From Prolixibacteraceae bacterium (GTDB lineage Bacteria > Bacteroidota > Bacteroidia > Bacteroidales > Prolixibacteraceae), in contig CP081303.1 of NCBI GenBank assembly GCA_019720755.1, positions 372,001-436,000 of the forward strand: 64,000 bases of DNA. The letters run 5' to 3'. Positions within the stretch are counted from its first letter, which is position 1, and each line of letters opens with the position of its first letter. A program made the translations under genes and the position numbers. The notes below the pieces were generated by a model. It was given only the letters and a program-made list of their open reading frames with translations. It was not told the DNA's origin and made no database searches. Shown here piece by piece: positions 52,725-61,763 of this stretch.

Positions 52725-55700
52725 ATGAATTTATTTATTTCTCGTGAACCACTCCTGCGTTTTCGGAGTGGAGCTATTACTATGGTATGTATAGTATTGG
52801 CTATCTTCACCTCTTCTTTTAGAATTGATGAGGAAAAACTTTCCTTTAACAACCCAACAATTAAGATCCAAGATGTCTTAAATCAGATTGAATCCAAGAC
52901 ATCTACTCGTTTTATCTTCAAGACGGAGGATCTTAATACGAACAGAAAACTTGGTACTAAATTTAAGAATGCTTCAGCGAAAGACATCTTAGATTACATT
53001 GCTGACTCTAATGATTTGGTTTATTCAACCTCTAAGAATGGTTTGGTCGTATTCAAAGCCCAAGATGATAAGAAACTTTTCAAGGGAGTCGTGTCTGATG
53101 TGGATGGACAGCCTTTACCAGGGGTAACGATCATTGAAATAGGTACCATGAATGGAGTAACAACCAACGAACAAGGTCAATTTGTTATTCAAGCAAGAAG
53201 CGCTGTTTTTAAATTCTCTTTTATTGGAATGTCTTCATTTGAACAATCCCTTAAAGTAGGATCCTTTAACAAGGTGATTATGAAAGAGGATGTAAAGAAT
53301 ATTGATGAGGTCGTTGTTACTGCTTTAGGTATTAAGAGAAAAGCGAAAGTGTTAAGTTATGAAGTTCAGGAACTTGATGGTGATAATGTGACGCAGGCTA
53401 AAGATGTAAACTTTGTGAAAGGAATTGCGGGAAAAGTTGCCGGGGTCACAGTAAATAGTAGTGCTGCTGGGCTTGGTGGTGCTGTGAAGATCGTAATGCG
53501 TGGAAATAAGTCTATTTCAAAGAATAACAATACCCTTTATGTGGTAGATGGGGTTCCTCTTTTTAATACAGCTGGAGATGCTGGTGGAATGTTTAACAGC
53601 AATATAACTAGTGAAGGGATTGCTGATTTCAATCCAGAAGATATCGAAAGCATGTCTGTTCTAACGGGTCCTTCCGCAGCAGCTCTTTATGGAAGTTATG
53701 CCGCAAATGGTGTGATCATCATCAACACAAAGCAGGGTAAAGAGGGTAAATTGCAGTTAACTTATTCCAATACAACTGAATTTTGCAAACCATTTGTGAC
53801 TCCTCGATTTCAATCCACTTATGGATCTCAGGTAGGGTCTTATGAAAGCTGGGGAACTAAATTGGATCAAGAAAGTAACTTTGATAGAATGAAATTCTTT
53901 CAAACAGGGACAAATTTTATTAATGCGGTGAATCTATCTGTAGGTACTAAAAAGAATCAAACATTTGCATCTATTGCTTCAACAAACTCGAAAGGTATCG
54001 TGCCTAATAGTGAGTATAATAGATATAATGTAATGATCAGAAATACTTCGGTGTTTGCAAACGATAAGATGCATTTAGATCTATCTGCCAACTTTATTAA
54101 GATGGATAACCAAAATCTTCTAACACAAGGAATCTATAACAATCCTTTGGTCCCTCTTTATCTTTTCCCTGTAGGAGAGGACTTTGATAATGTTAGAATG
54201 TATGAGAGATATAATCCTAGTAGGGGTATTAAAACACAGTTTTGGCCTTATGGAACCCAAGGATCTTTGTCTATGCAAAATCCATATTGGATTGTAAATA
54301 AAAATATTAATACGCAAGAGAAATACCGCTATATGTTATCTGCTGGTTTAAAGTATGATATCACCCCTTGGATGAATATCAACGCAAGAACTAGAATGGA
54401 TAATCAGCATACTACTTCGAGTAGGAAATTATATGCAAGTACTATAGAGCTTTTTGCAGGAGGACCAAACGGAGGTTATGGTATTTCTAATACTTTAGAT
54501 CGACAGATTTATGCGGATGCATTGTTAAATATCAGTAAGAGTACAGAACTTTTCTCCTTAAATATAAATTTAGGAACTTCTATTATTGACAATTACAACG
54601 ATTCTAATGGGATGCGGGGAACCCTGTTGACACTTCCGAATTTGTTTACAACCAAGAATCTAGATCTTAAAGACCAGAATACAAAAATTGAGCAATCAGG
54701 TTTTCATGACCAAGTACAGTCTGTCTTTGCGAACGTAGAGTTAGGGTTTATGAATTCATTCTACCTTACAGGATCTTATCGTAAGGATTGGGCCTCGATG
54801 TTAGCTTATACACAGAATAGTGCTTTTGATTATCCATCTGTAGGACTTTCTGCTATTTTATCGGAGTGTATTAAAATGCCTTCATTCATTGATTTCATGA
54901 AGATTAGAGGTTCTTATAGTGAAGTAGGAGCTCCACCTTCTCGTTTCTTAACACATATGCTTTATAATATTGATAAAGGACAAGTCTCAACACAGAAGAC
55001 GGGTTCTTTAGGAGAGCTGAAACCTGAGAATACCAAGTCTAAAGAGATAGGTGTCGATCTTAAACTGTTCAATAATTGGATTGATTTGTCTGCGTCTTTT
55101 TATGAGTCGAATACATATAATCAGACTTTTAACCCAAGAGTATCACAATCATCGGGTAACGACAGTTACTATCTTCAAACAGGAAATATACAAAATAGAG
55201 GTATTGAGGCTTCCTTGGCTTTAAACAACAAGATTGGTAAATTAAAGTGGACCTCTTCCTTTGTTTACTCTTTAAATCGAAATGAAATTGTTGAGTTAGT
55301 TGATAATGCTATCAACCCAATAACAGGAGAATCTGTTTCTATCAATGAGATGGATATGGTTACTGTTGGTTCATTCTTAGTGAAATTGAAAAAAGGTGGC
55401 TCAATTGGAGATATCTATACAACGAATAAACTAAAAGAGGATAACCAAGGAAATATCTTTGTTGATCCAGGTTCTGGTAAAATAGATGTTGTTGGAGATA
55501 TTCAAAAGGTTGGATCATCTAACCCTCTGTATAACTTAGGCTGGCGAAATAACTTTACTTACAAGAACTTTACACTAGACTTCTTGATTAACGCGAGAGT
55601 TGGTGGGGTAGTTGTATCTTCTACTCAAGCTTATATGGATCGCTTTGGTGTATCTGAGACATCTCAAATAGCTCGTGATAATGGAGGAATTGTTGTAAAT

Positions 55701-56021
55701 GGTGCTATGGTTGATCCACAGTATTATAATAGCGTTGTGGGTACAGGACAAAGTGGAATGGCATCTCATTATGTATATAGCGCGACTAATGTTCGTCTTC
55801 AGGAGTTGACATTATCTTATTCACTACCGAATGCATGGACCAAATCAGTCGCTAAAAAGGTGACACTTGCTTTTGTAGGTAAGAACTTATTTATGTTCTA
55901 CAATAAAGCTCCTTTTGATCCTGAACTAGCCCCTTCAAATACCACATACTATCAAGGTATCGATCTGTTTATGTTACCTAGTCAAAGAAGTCTTGGTTTC
56001 AATATTAAGTTTAACTTCTAA
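52725..56021 (+). CDS. SusC/RagA-family TonB-dependent outer-membrane transporter with STN domain
   Basis: 1098 residues. After a membrane-type N terminus comes an STN signalling domain at about 40-110 (IKIQDVLNQIESKTSTRFIF), then a carboxypeptidase-regulatory-like domain at 117-195 (VVSDVDGQPLPGVTIIEIGT). The plug has LYVVDGVPLFN and GPSAAALYGSYAANGVIIIN, followed by the 22-strand barrel to the end. It imports an oligosaccharide delivered by the SusD partner. The STN domain indicates signalling to FecR (51710). The next gene is 12 bp away. Confidence 0.95.
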   Translation: MNLFISREPLLRFRSGAITMVCIVLAIFTSSFRIDEEKLSFNNPTIKIQDVLNQIESKTSTRFIFKTEDLNTNRKLGTKFKNASAKDILDYIADSNDLVYSTSKNGLVVFKAQDDKKLFKGVVSDVDGQPLPGVTIIEIGTMNGVTTNEQGQFVIQARSAVFKFSFIGMSSFEQSLKVGSFNKVIMKEDVKNIDEVVVTALGIKRKAKVLSYEVQELDGDNVTQAKDVNFVKGIAGKVAGVTVNSSAAGLGGAVKIVMRGNKSISKNNNTLYVVDGVPLFNTAGDAGGMFNSNITSEGIADFNPEDIESMSVLTGPSAAALYGSYAANGVIIINTKQGKEGKLQLTYSNTTEFCKPFVTPRFQSTYGSQVGSYESWGTKLDQESNFDRMKFFQTGTNFINAVNLSVGTKKNQTFASIASTNSKGIVPNSEYNRYNVMIRNTSVFANDKMHLDLSANFIKMDNQNLLTQGIYNNPLVPLYLFPVGEDFDNVRMYERYNPSRGIKTQFWPYGTQGSLSMQNPYWIVNKNINTQEKYRYMLSAGLKYDITPWMNINARTRMDNQHTTSSRKLYASTIELFAGGPNGGYGISNTLDRQIYADALLNISKSTELFSLNINLGTSIIDNYNDSNGMRGTLLTLPNLFTTKNLDLKDQNTKIEQSGFHDQVQSVFANVELGFMNSFYLTGSYRKDWASMLAYTQNSAFDYPSVGLSAILSECIKMPSFIDFMKIRGSYSEVGAPPSRFLTHMLYNIDKGQVSTQKTGSLGELKPENTKSKEIGVDLKLFNNWIDLSASFYESNTYNQTFNPRVSQSSGNDSYYLQTGNIQNRGIEASLALNNKIGKLKWTSSFVYSLNRNEIVELVDNAINPITGESVSINEMDMVTVGSFLVKLKKGGSIGDIYTTNKLKEDNQGNIFVDPGSGKIDVVGDIQKVGSSNPLYNLGWRNNFTYKNFTLDFLINARVGGVVVSSTQAYMDRFGVSETSQIARDNGGIVVNGAMVDPQYYNSVVGTGQSGMASHYVYSATNVRLQELTLSYSLPNAWTKSVAKKVTLAFVGKNLFMFYNKAPFDPELAPSNTTYYQGIDLFMLPSQRSLGFNIKFNF

Positions 56022-56033
56022 ACAACGACAAAG

Positions 56034-57620
56034 ATGAAAAATACTAATTATATTAAGCGTCTCTTTAAGTCACTTACTGCTTGTTCCATCTTCGCTTTAT
56101 TGTTGGTTGGATGTACAAGTCAATTTGAGGAGTATAACACCGATCCTTACGGGGTTAGTGATGATCAATTAGCGTATGACAATTTCAAGATTGGATCTTT
56201 CTTTCCACAGCTAGAACAATATGTGATAGCCAATCCTGCCAATGTGGATGCCTATGTTTATCAGTTAAATCATAGTCTTTTTGGAGATGTCTACTCGGGA
56301 TATATTTCAACTATAGGAACATGGGGTGGTGGAACAAATTCCACAACCTATAATTTTGATAACAATTGGATCGATACCCCATTCGGAACTTTCGTGGATA
56401 TCATTGGGGCTTGGAGAGAGATCAAGAAAGCGGTTAATAATGAAAATTCAGAAGTCTATGCTCTTGCACAAGTTCTGAAAATATCTGCATTGATTCGATT
56501 GACAGATATGTATGGTCCTCTACCATATACGCAGCTTCAAGAAGGAGTTTTTGCTGTCCCTTACGATTCTCAAGAGGTGATCTATAAATCTTTCTTTGAA
56601 GAGCTAAATAGCGCCATTAGTGTAATGACTAAATTTGTTGTTGCCAACCCACAAGGTCGATTCTCTCCAAAATACGATCAAGTATATCAAGGGAATTATA
56701 CGAGTTGGATTAAATATGCGAACTCTCTTAAGTTAAGATTGGCAATGCGTATTAATCGTGTTGAGCCTGACTTAGCAAAACAGTATGCTGAAGAGGCGGT
56801 GAATCAAGAGTTCGGTGTAATTATATCTAATGGCGATAATGCTGTATTGCCTGTAGAAAATAATCCACTAGAGAGAATAACGAATGGGTATAATGAAATT
56901 CGAATGAGTGCCAATATGGAGTCCATCCTAAATGGATATAGTGACCCTCGTGTGGCTAAATATTTCAAGGCTGGCAAAAGTGGTGATAAAGAAGGATACT
57001 ATGGAGTTCGTACAAGTGTTAGAGTAACAAACTCTGCTATCTACGAAGACTTCTCTCGATTAAATTTTGAAAAGAGCTCTCCCTTAATTTGGCTTACTGC
57101 AGCAGAGGTTTCTTTCCTAAGAGCTGAAGGTGCTACTCTTGGTTGGAATATGGGTGGAGATGCTAAGACATTTTACAACGATGGGATTACCAAATCATTC
57201 CAACAATGGAATTGTTCAGGAGCAGATGCGTACATCCAAAATGAAACAGCTACTCCAATAAATTATAGTACAGAGGTTGTGGTTGGACACAATATAAGTA
57301 CAGAAATCACTGCAACGGTGAAGTGGGATGAGTCTTTGTCTCAGACTCAAAAACTTGAGAAGATCATGACACAGAGGTGGATTGCAATGTATCCTAATGG
57401 ACAAGAAGCATGGTCGGAATTCAGAAGAACAGGATATCCTAAATTGTTCCCTCCTAAAGATAATAGGAGTAATGGCAAAGTCAGTAGTGAAGATCAAATT
57501 AAACGTATTCCGTTCTCTCATAGAGAGTATAGTACGAATGCAGATAACATTGCTAAAGCAATTACTCTTTTAGGAGGACCAGATATTGGAAGTACTCCGC
57601 TATGGTGGGATGTGGATTAA
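56034..57620 (+). CDS. SusD/RagB-family glycan-binding lipoprotein
   Basis: 528 residues. Lipoprotein signal (FALLLVGC, Cys about 27). SusD/RagB-type features include FEEYNTDPYGVSDDQL near the N terminus, IGAWREIKKAVNN, ALIRLTDMYGPLPYTQ and the C-terminal MTQRWIAMYPNGQEAWSEFRRTGYP. It sits on the cell surface as the lid of the SusC partner and binds the glycan. It is 12 bp after susC and 30 bp before the GH18 gene. Confidence 0.95.
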   Translation: MKNTNYIKRLFKSLTACSIFALLLVGCTSQFEEYNTDPYGVSDDQLAYDNFKIGSFFPQLEQYVIANPANVDAYVYQLNHSLFGDVYSGYISTIGTWGGGTNSTTYNFDNNWIDTPFGTFVDIIGAWREIKKAVNNENSEVYALAQVLKISALIRLTDMYGPLPYTQLQEGVFAVPYDSQEVIYKSFFEELNSAISVMTKFVVANPQGRFSPKYDQVYQGNYTSWIKYANSLKLRLAMRINRVEPDLAKQYAEEAVNQEFGVIISNGDNAVLPVENNPLERITNGYNEIRMSANMESILNGYSDPRVAKYFKAGKSGDKEGYYGVRTSVRVTNSAIYEDFSRLNFEKSSPLIWLTAAEVSFLRAEGATLGWNMGGDAKTFYNDGITKSFQQWNCSGADAYIQNETATPINYSTEVVVGHNISTEITATVKWDESLSQTQKLEKIMTQRWIAMYPNGQEAWSEFRRTGYPKLFPPKDNRSNGKVSSEDQIKRIPFSHREYSTNADNIAKAITLLGGPDIGSTPLWWDVD

Positions 57621-57650
57621 TTATTAAAAACTAACGTTTAAGATCGAATT

Positions 57651-58637
57651 ATGAAATATAATGCATTTTATTATACACTATTTTCTATTGGAATGTTGTT
57701 TGCTCTTCTAAGTTGTGATGAGTATACCAAACCTGAAGCAATAGAAGTACAGAAGAAAGTAATTAAAGACGACATATATTACGAGAATTTAAGAGCGTAC
57801 AAAAGATCTGACCATGCGATTGCATTTGGGTGGTTCGGGGGGTGGACCTGTTCTGGAGCTTCTGCTAAGAACCGTCTTTCTACCCTTCCAGATAGTGTCG
57901 ATTTAGTATCTATATGGGGTAACTGGTTTAATCTTAATGAAGCGCAACAGGAGGACCTTAATAATGTTAGAAAAAATAAAGGAACCAAAGTGCTAATGTG
58001 TTGGATTTGTCAAAATGTAGGAGATCAAATCGGTGCCGAACATTTTGAAGCACTCCCAACTCATGAAGAGAAAATTAAAGCTTATGCCAAAGCAATTATT
58101 GATACAATTGATAAGTATGGCTATGATGGTTTCGATATCGATTATGAGCCTGGATATGGGGCAAAAGGTAACATTACTTCAGAAGAGAATATGGAAATTT
58201 TTATCAAAGAATTAGGTAAATATCTTGGGCCTCAGTCTGGAACCGACCGAATACTAGTATGTGATGGAGAGCCATATGCGCTTAAAGCGGAGTTAGGTAA
58301 ATATCTAAATTATTGTATTTGTCAAGCATATGCCTCTTGGGGAAACAGTGATGCAAAGTTAAACAGATATTATGATAAGTGTACATATCTAGAAGAGTTT
58401 ACTCCTAAAAAGATAATTGTAACCGAGAACTTTGAGAGTTATTGGCAGAATGGAGGTGTCGACTTTATAAAGGATGGTGTAAAGATGAACTCTCTTGAGG
58501 GAATGGCTAGATGGAATCCAGTGGATGGTCGTAAAGGGGGTGTAGGAACCTACCATATGGAATACGAGTATATTCACAATCCAGATTATAAATATTTGAG
58601 AGAAGCAATTCAAATTATGAACCCTGCAGTAAAGTAA
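57651..58637 (+). CDS. GH18 endo-beta-N-acetylglucosaminidase-type lipoprotein
   Basis: 328 residues. Lipoprotein signal (FALLSC, Cys 22). The GH18 catalytic motif D-x-x-D-x-D-x-E is complete: YDGFDIDYEP, with D159, D162, D164 and E166, the last being the proton donor. Size and surface location match the EndoF/EndoH-like enzymes of Bacteroides loci, which cut between the two GlcNAc residues of N-glycans. A chitinase role is less likely because of its neighbours. It is embedded in the SusC/SusD operon. Confidence 0.93.
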   Translation: MKYNAFYYTLFSIGMLFALLSCDEYTKPEAIEVQKKVIKDDIYYENLRAYKRSDHAIAFGWFGGWTCSGASAKNRLSTLPDSVDLVSIWGNWFNLNEAQQEDLNNVRKNKGTKVLMCWICQNVGDQIGAEHFEALPTHEEKIKAYAKAIIDTIDKYGYDGFDIDYEPGYGAKGNITSEENMEIFIKELGKYLGPQSGTDRILVCDGEPYALKAELGKYLNYCICQAYASWGNSDAKLNRYYDKCTYLEEFTPKKIIVTENFESYWQNGGVDFIKDGVKMNSLEGMARWNPVDGRKGGVGTYHMEYEYIHNPDYKYLREAIQIMNPAVK

Positions 58638-58642
58638 AAAAG

Positions 58643-59743
58643 ATGAGGAATATATATATAATTTTAACCACCTGTGTTTTCGGGTTGTTGTTCATAACAG
58701 GTTGTTCTGATGACCAATATACTGAAATCGAAAACGGGATCTATATTAGTCAATCGGAAAGTAACATGACAGAGAAGGTTGTTGTTGCCGACAAAGGTGC
58801 GGACTATCTACTATCGTTACGCTTGGGGAACTTGCATAATAGTGATGTAGTAGCCTCTTTGGAAGTGAATGATGATATTATTGATCAATATAATAAAGAG
58901 AATGGAACCAAACTAATAGCACTTCCAGAATCTTTCTTTACGTTAAGCGAGAAAGAAGTGGTTATTCAAAAAGGAGAGATAAACTCTTCTCCGATCAAAA
59001 TCCACATAAATGCTTTAGATGAAACCCTTCCTGAGGGAAATAAGTATGCGATTCCTGTTGCTATTAAAGAGAGTAATGGCGTTTCTATGGTAAATGCATC
59101 ACGCTCAAGAATCTTAATTATTCAACGTGTGATGATTACAAATGTGGCTCATTTCAATGCTTCTCCGACATCCTTTGAAATCCCAACACCACTAGACCTA
59201 ACTGCATGGACTGTCGAGTTTAGAATTAAGATGGACTCTTTCCATAAAAATAATCAAGCAGTCTTTTGGTCTGGTCCTACTGAAATTTATTCTCGTTTTG
59301 GGGATGTAGTTATCGACAAAAATCAGTTGCAGGTAAAAGGGGTGAATGCACAAGTAAATACGCAAACACACTTTACTCCTAATCAGTGGTATCATATGGC
59401 GATGGTGTTCGATGGAGCTACTTTCAAAATCTATATCGATGGAGAGGTTGATTTGAATGTCGGTGCTGAAGTTGGTAAGGTTTATAATATGAAGAGCTTC
59501 GGTTTTGGAAATTTTAAAGGACAATTCAGTGAAATGCGTTTCTTCCAAACTGCGAGAACTCAATCAGAAATAAAAGATAATATGTATGCATTAGATCCAC
59601 AAACTCCTGGATTAATAGGATATTATCGATTAAATGAGGGAAGTGGTGATGTGTTAAAGGATTCTTCTTCTAATGGATATAATATCGATATTCCTAGTGG
59701 AGTTACTTGGGTGAATAATGTAAAAGTTCCTGATATCCAATAG
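58643..59743 (+). CDS. DUF1735-LamG-type surface lipoprotein
   Basis: 366 residues. Lipoprotein signal (LLFITGC). An N-terminal DUF1735 (BT_3987-like) domain (DDQYTEIENGIYISQSE, EVNDDIIDQYNKENGTKLI, GNKYAIPVAI) is followed by a LamG/concanavalin-like domain from about 165 (LDLTAWTVEFRIKMDSFHKN, QWYHMAMVFDGATFKIYIDG). It probably binds glycan at the surface. It starts 5 bp after the GH18 gene. This gene order is known from Bacteroides N-glycan loci. Confidence 0.9.
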   Translation: MRNIYIILTTCVFGLLFITGCSDDQYTEIENGIYISQSESNMTEKVVVADKGADYLLSLRLGNLHNSDVVASLEVNDDIIDQYNKENGTKLIALPESFFTLSEKEVVIQKGEINSSPIKIHINALDETLPEGNKYAIPVAIKESNGVSMVNASRSRILIIQRVMITNVAHFNASPTSFEIPTPLDLTAWTVEFRIKMDSFHKNNQAVFWSGPTEIYSRFGDVVIDKNQLQVKGVNAQVNTQTHFTPNQWYHMAMVFDGATFKIYIDGEVDLNVGAEVGKVYNMKSFGFGNFKGQFSEMRFFQTARTQSEIKDNMYALDPQTPGLIGYYRLNEGSGDVLKDSSSNGYNIDIPSGVTWVNNVKVPDIQ

Positions 59744-59779
59744 AGTGTAATGGTATAGTAATTTTTTTAATGATTAGTT

Positions 59780-60748
59780 ATGATGAATTTTAAATATAGT
59801 GCTATTCTACTATTACTAGTTTTGTCTTTTGGTTTTTTTTCTTGCGAAAAAGATGAGACGCTAGGTCCAGAAATAAAAGTATATCTAAATAGTGAAATAG
59901 ATCCAGTGAACAAGAGTATTGTAAACGTAATTGTTGCAGAAAAGACTTCAACAGATAAAGAGTTTATTGAAATATCTCCTCGTGTAACCATGGAAGCTCC
60001 TCAAGATATCAAGGTGTTTTTCGAGTTAAACCCATCTTTGGTTGAACAGTATAATAAAGATAATGAAACAGAATATAAAGCATTAAATGCTACTTCTGTA
60101 AGTTTTGGAGACCATAATTATACTACTATTCCTAAAGGGAAGTTTAAAAGTGAAATGCCATTATCGGTTAGTATTAAAGAGTTTCCTAATGAAGCAGGTA
60201 CCTATATGCTTCCTATTCAAGTAAACCGTATTGAAGGTGTTGATGCTGCAAAATTAAGTAGCAACCTGAATACACATTATATCGTGGTGAAGGTGGTCGT
60301 AAACAATATCGCTAGCGATGGCAGTTCTTTGTCTACAACTTATGCAGATCGTAGTGGATGGTCGGTTCGTTCGAAAGTGAGTGGTTATGGAAATGTAGCA
60401 AACTTACTTGATGGTGTTGAAAGTAGTTATTTCTTAGCAAGACCTCTTAATTTCGATGTAGAGATGAGTAGTGAGATGTTGATGGATGGTATTGTGTTGA
60501 CTCCAGGAGCATATGGAGGATCTAATTTTACCTACTGTCCAACTAAAACAAAAGTATACACAAGTTTAGATGGGGAAAATTGGACTTATCAATATTTTAT
60601 CCAATATACTAAACCTTCTGCTTTTGATCAGCTTATTAAGATTAAGTTTGTCAAACCTGTGAATGCTAAATATATACGATTAGAATCTGAGGGGGGTAAC
60701 TATAATTATGGTTGTCTATCTGAGATAAATGTGGTAGAACATAAATAA
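59780..60748 (+). CDS. DUF1735-discoidin-type surface lipoprotein
   Basis: 322 residues. Lipoprotein signal (LSFGFFSC, Cys about 22). DUF1735 domain (VFFELNPSLVEQYNKDNETE, then AGTYMLPIQV) and a C-terminal F5/8 type C domain (YADRSGWSV, VANLLDGVESSYFLA, TKVYTSLDGENWTYQYF, NAKYIRLESEGG). It is probably a glycan-binding accessory of the SusC/SusD system. It is the last gene before a terminator, so the operon is 51710-60748. Confidence 0.9.
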   Translation: MMNFKYSAILLLLVLSFGFFSCEKDETLGPEIKVYLNSEIDPVNKSIVNVIVAEKTSTDKEFIEISPRVTMEAPQDIKVFFELNPSLVEQYNKDNETEYKALNATSVSFGDHNYTTIPKGKFKSEMPLSVSIKEFPNEAGTYMLPIQVNRIEGVDAAKLSSNLNTHYIVVKVVVNNIASDGSSLSTTYADRSGWSVRSKVSGYGNVANLLDGVESSYFLARPLNFDVEMSSEMLMDGIVLTPGAYGGSNFTYCPTKTKVYTSLDGENWTYQYFIQYTKPSAFDQLIKIKFVKPVNAKYIRLESEGGNYNYGCLSEINVVEHK

Positions 60749-60754
60749 TTTTTT

Positions 60755-60798
60755 ACAAATGAGTCATAGTAGATTACTATGGCTCATTTGTGTTTTTA
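60755..60798 (+). terminator. terminator of the SusC/SusD operon
   Basis: ACAAATGAGTCATAGTA pairs with TACTATGGCTCATTTGT with one mismatch around a short loop, followed by a T-run. It separates the sigma factor gene from the operon. Confidence 0.9.
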
Positions 60799-60842
60799 TA
60801 TAAAGATTTATATTTTAGAGTAAATGTATAGAACTTTAGGCG

Positions 60843-61343
60843 ATGGACTCTAATGAAGACTTTATTATAAAATATTTTAATCAATATTATGATCGACTAT
60901 GTCTATATTCAGAATCAATTGTTGGAGATATAGATGTAGCCAAAGATATTGTCCAAGAGCTTTTTATCTACCTTGTGGAGAAGGATAAAACGGATAGAGA
61001 GCTAAGTAGTTCATTCTTCTTTACTTCAGTGAAGCACCGTTGTATTAGCTATTTAAGGCACAAAAAATGTAAAGAACGGTATATTGAAATACAGATAGAG
61101 TCATCTAGTTCTATCTTTGATCTAGAACCTTTTCAGTATGATGAGCTCAAGAGAGAGTTTGATTTGTGTTTTGATTTGCTGCCTGAAAGAAGCAAAGAAG
61201 TATTTACTCTTGGTAAACTTGAACGAGTTCCACAAAAAGAGATTGAACAGTTGTTAGGAATAAAGGTTGCGACAATAAAAAGTCACATGAGTAAAGCATT
61301 ATCCATTTTAAGAAATTGTTTTCATAAGAAAGGTATTTTTTAA
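60843..61343 (+). CDS. ECF-type RNA polymerase sigma-70 factor
   Basis: 166 residues. Sigma region 2 at about 8-75 (FNQYYDRLCLYSESIVGDID, then AKDIVQELFIYLVEK) and region 4 at about 108-160 (LLPERSKEVFTLGKLERVPQ, then KEIEQLLGIKVATIKSHMSKAL). It belongs to the Bacteroidota group that pairs with FecR and STN-type SusC. The only FecR gene in the window is at the far end of the adjacent operon, which makes it the likely partner, but the genes are separated by 8 kb and a terminator. Confidence 0.9.
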   Translation: MDSNEDFIIKYFNQYYDRLCLYSESIVGDIDVAKDIVQELFIYLVEKDKTDRELSSSFFFTSVKHRCISYLRHKKCKERYIEIQIESSSSIFDLEPFQYDELKREFDLCFDLLPERSKEVFTLGKLERVPQKEIEQLLGIKVATIKSHMSKALSILRNCFHKKGIF

Positions 61344-61508
61344 TCAAACGTCTTCAATATCTATTGAATGCCTTTTGTGTGACTCCCTCTATTTAATTAT
61401 TTGTGTAGCATATTTTACTATGCTATTTTATTCTTGTATTCTATCTTTCTATCCCGTTTTTCATTTCATCATTCCCCATACCTAACATTGGTTTAATAGT
61501 TAGTTTGG

Positions 61509-61585
61509 TTACCTTTCCGTTACCCTTCCGATACCCTTTGGTTACTCTAGGGGTAATCAAAGGGTAACCAAAGGGTAATCCATGT
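61509..61585. repeat. inverted array of 11-bp repeats
   Basis: In strict 11-bp phase: TTACCTTTCCG, TTACCCTTCCG, ATACCCTTTGG, TTACTCTAGGG, then on the other strand GTAATCAAAGG, GTAACCAAAGG, GTAATCCATGT. The unit is TTACCCTTTGG, in one orientation for four copies and inverted for three. The halves can fold on each other. No coding frame. Confidence 0.88.
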
Positions 61586-61702
61586 AGCCTTTATGTCTAT
61601 CGTATATTTCGTGTTGATTGGTTTGGTAGCGGTAGAAAATGGACAAACGAAATTAGACCTATGTCTTATAGGACAGCATCCTTCCATATATTTGGGGAAT
61701 AA

Positions 61703-61735
61703 AAAGAGGCGATCTGATTAATAGATCGCCTCTTT
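61703..61735 (-). terminator. terminator of guaB
   Basis: AAAGAGGCGATCT pairs perfectly with AGATCGCCTCTTT (13 bp). It lies after the guaB stop on the minus strand and gives a T-run there. Confidence 0.92.
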
Positions 61736-61763
61736 GTTCTTTTTCTATCTTTTTATGATAGTC

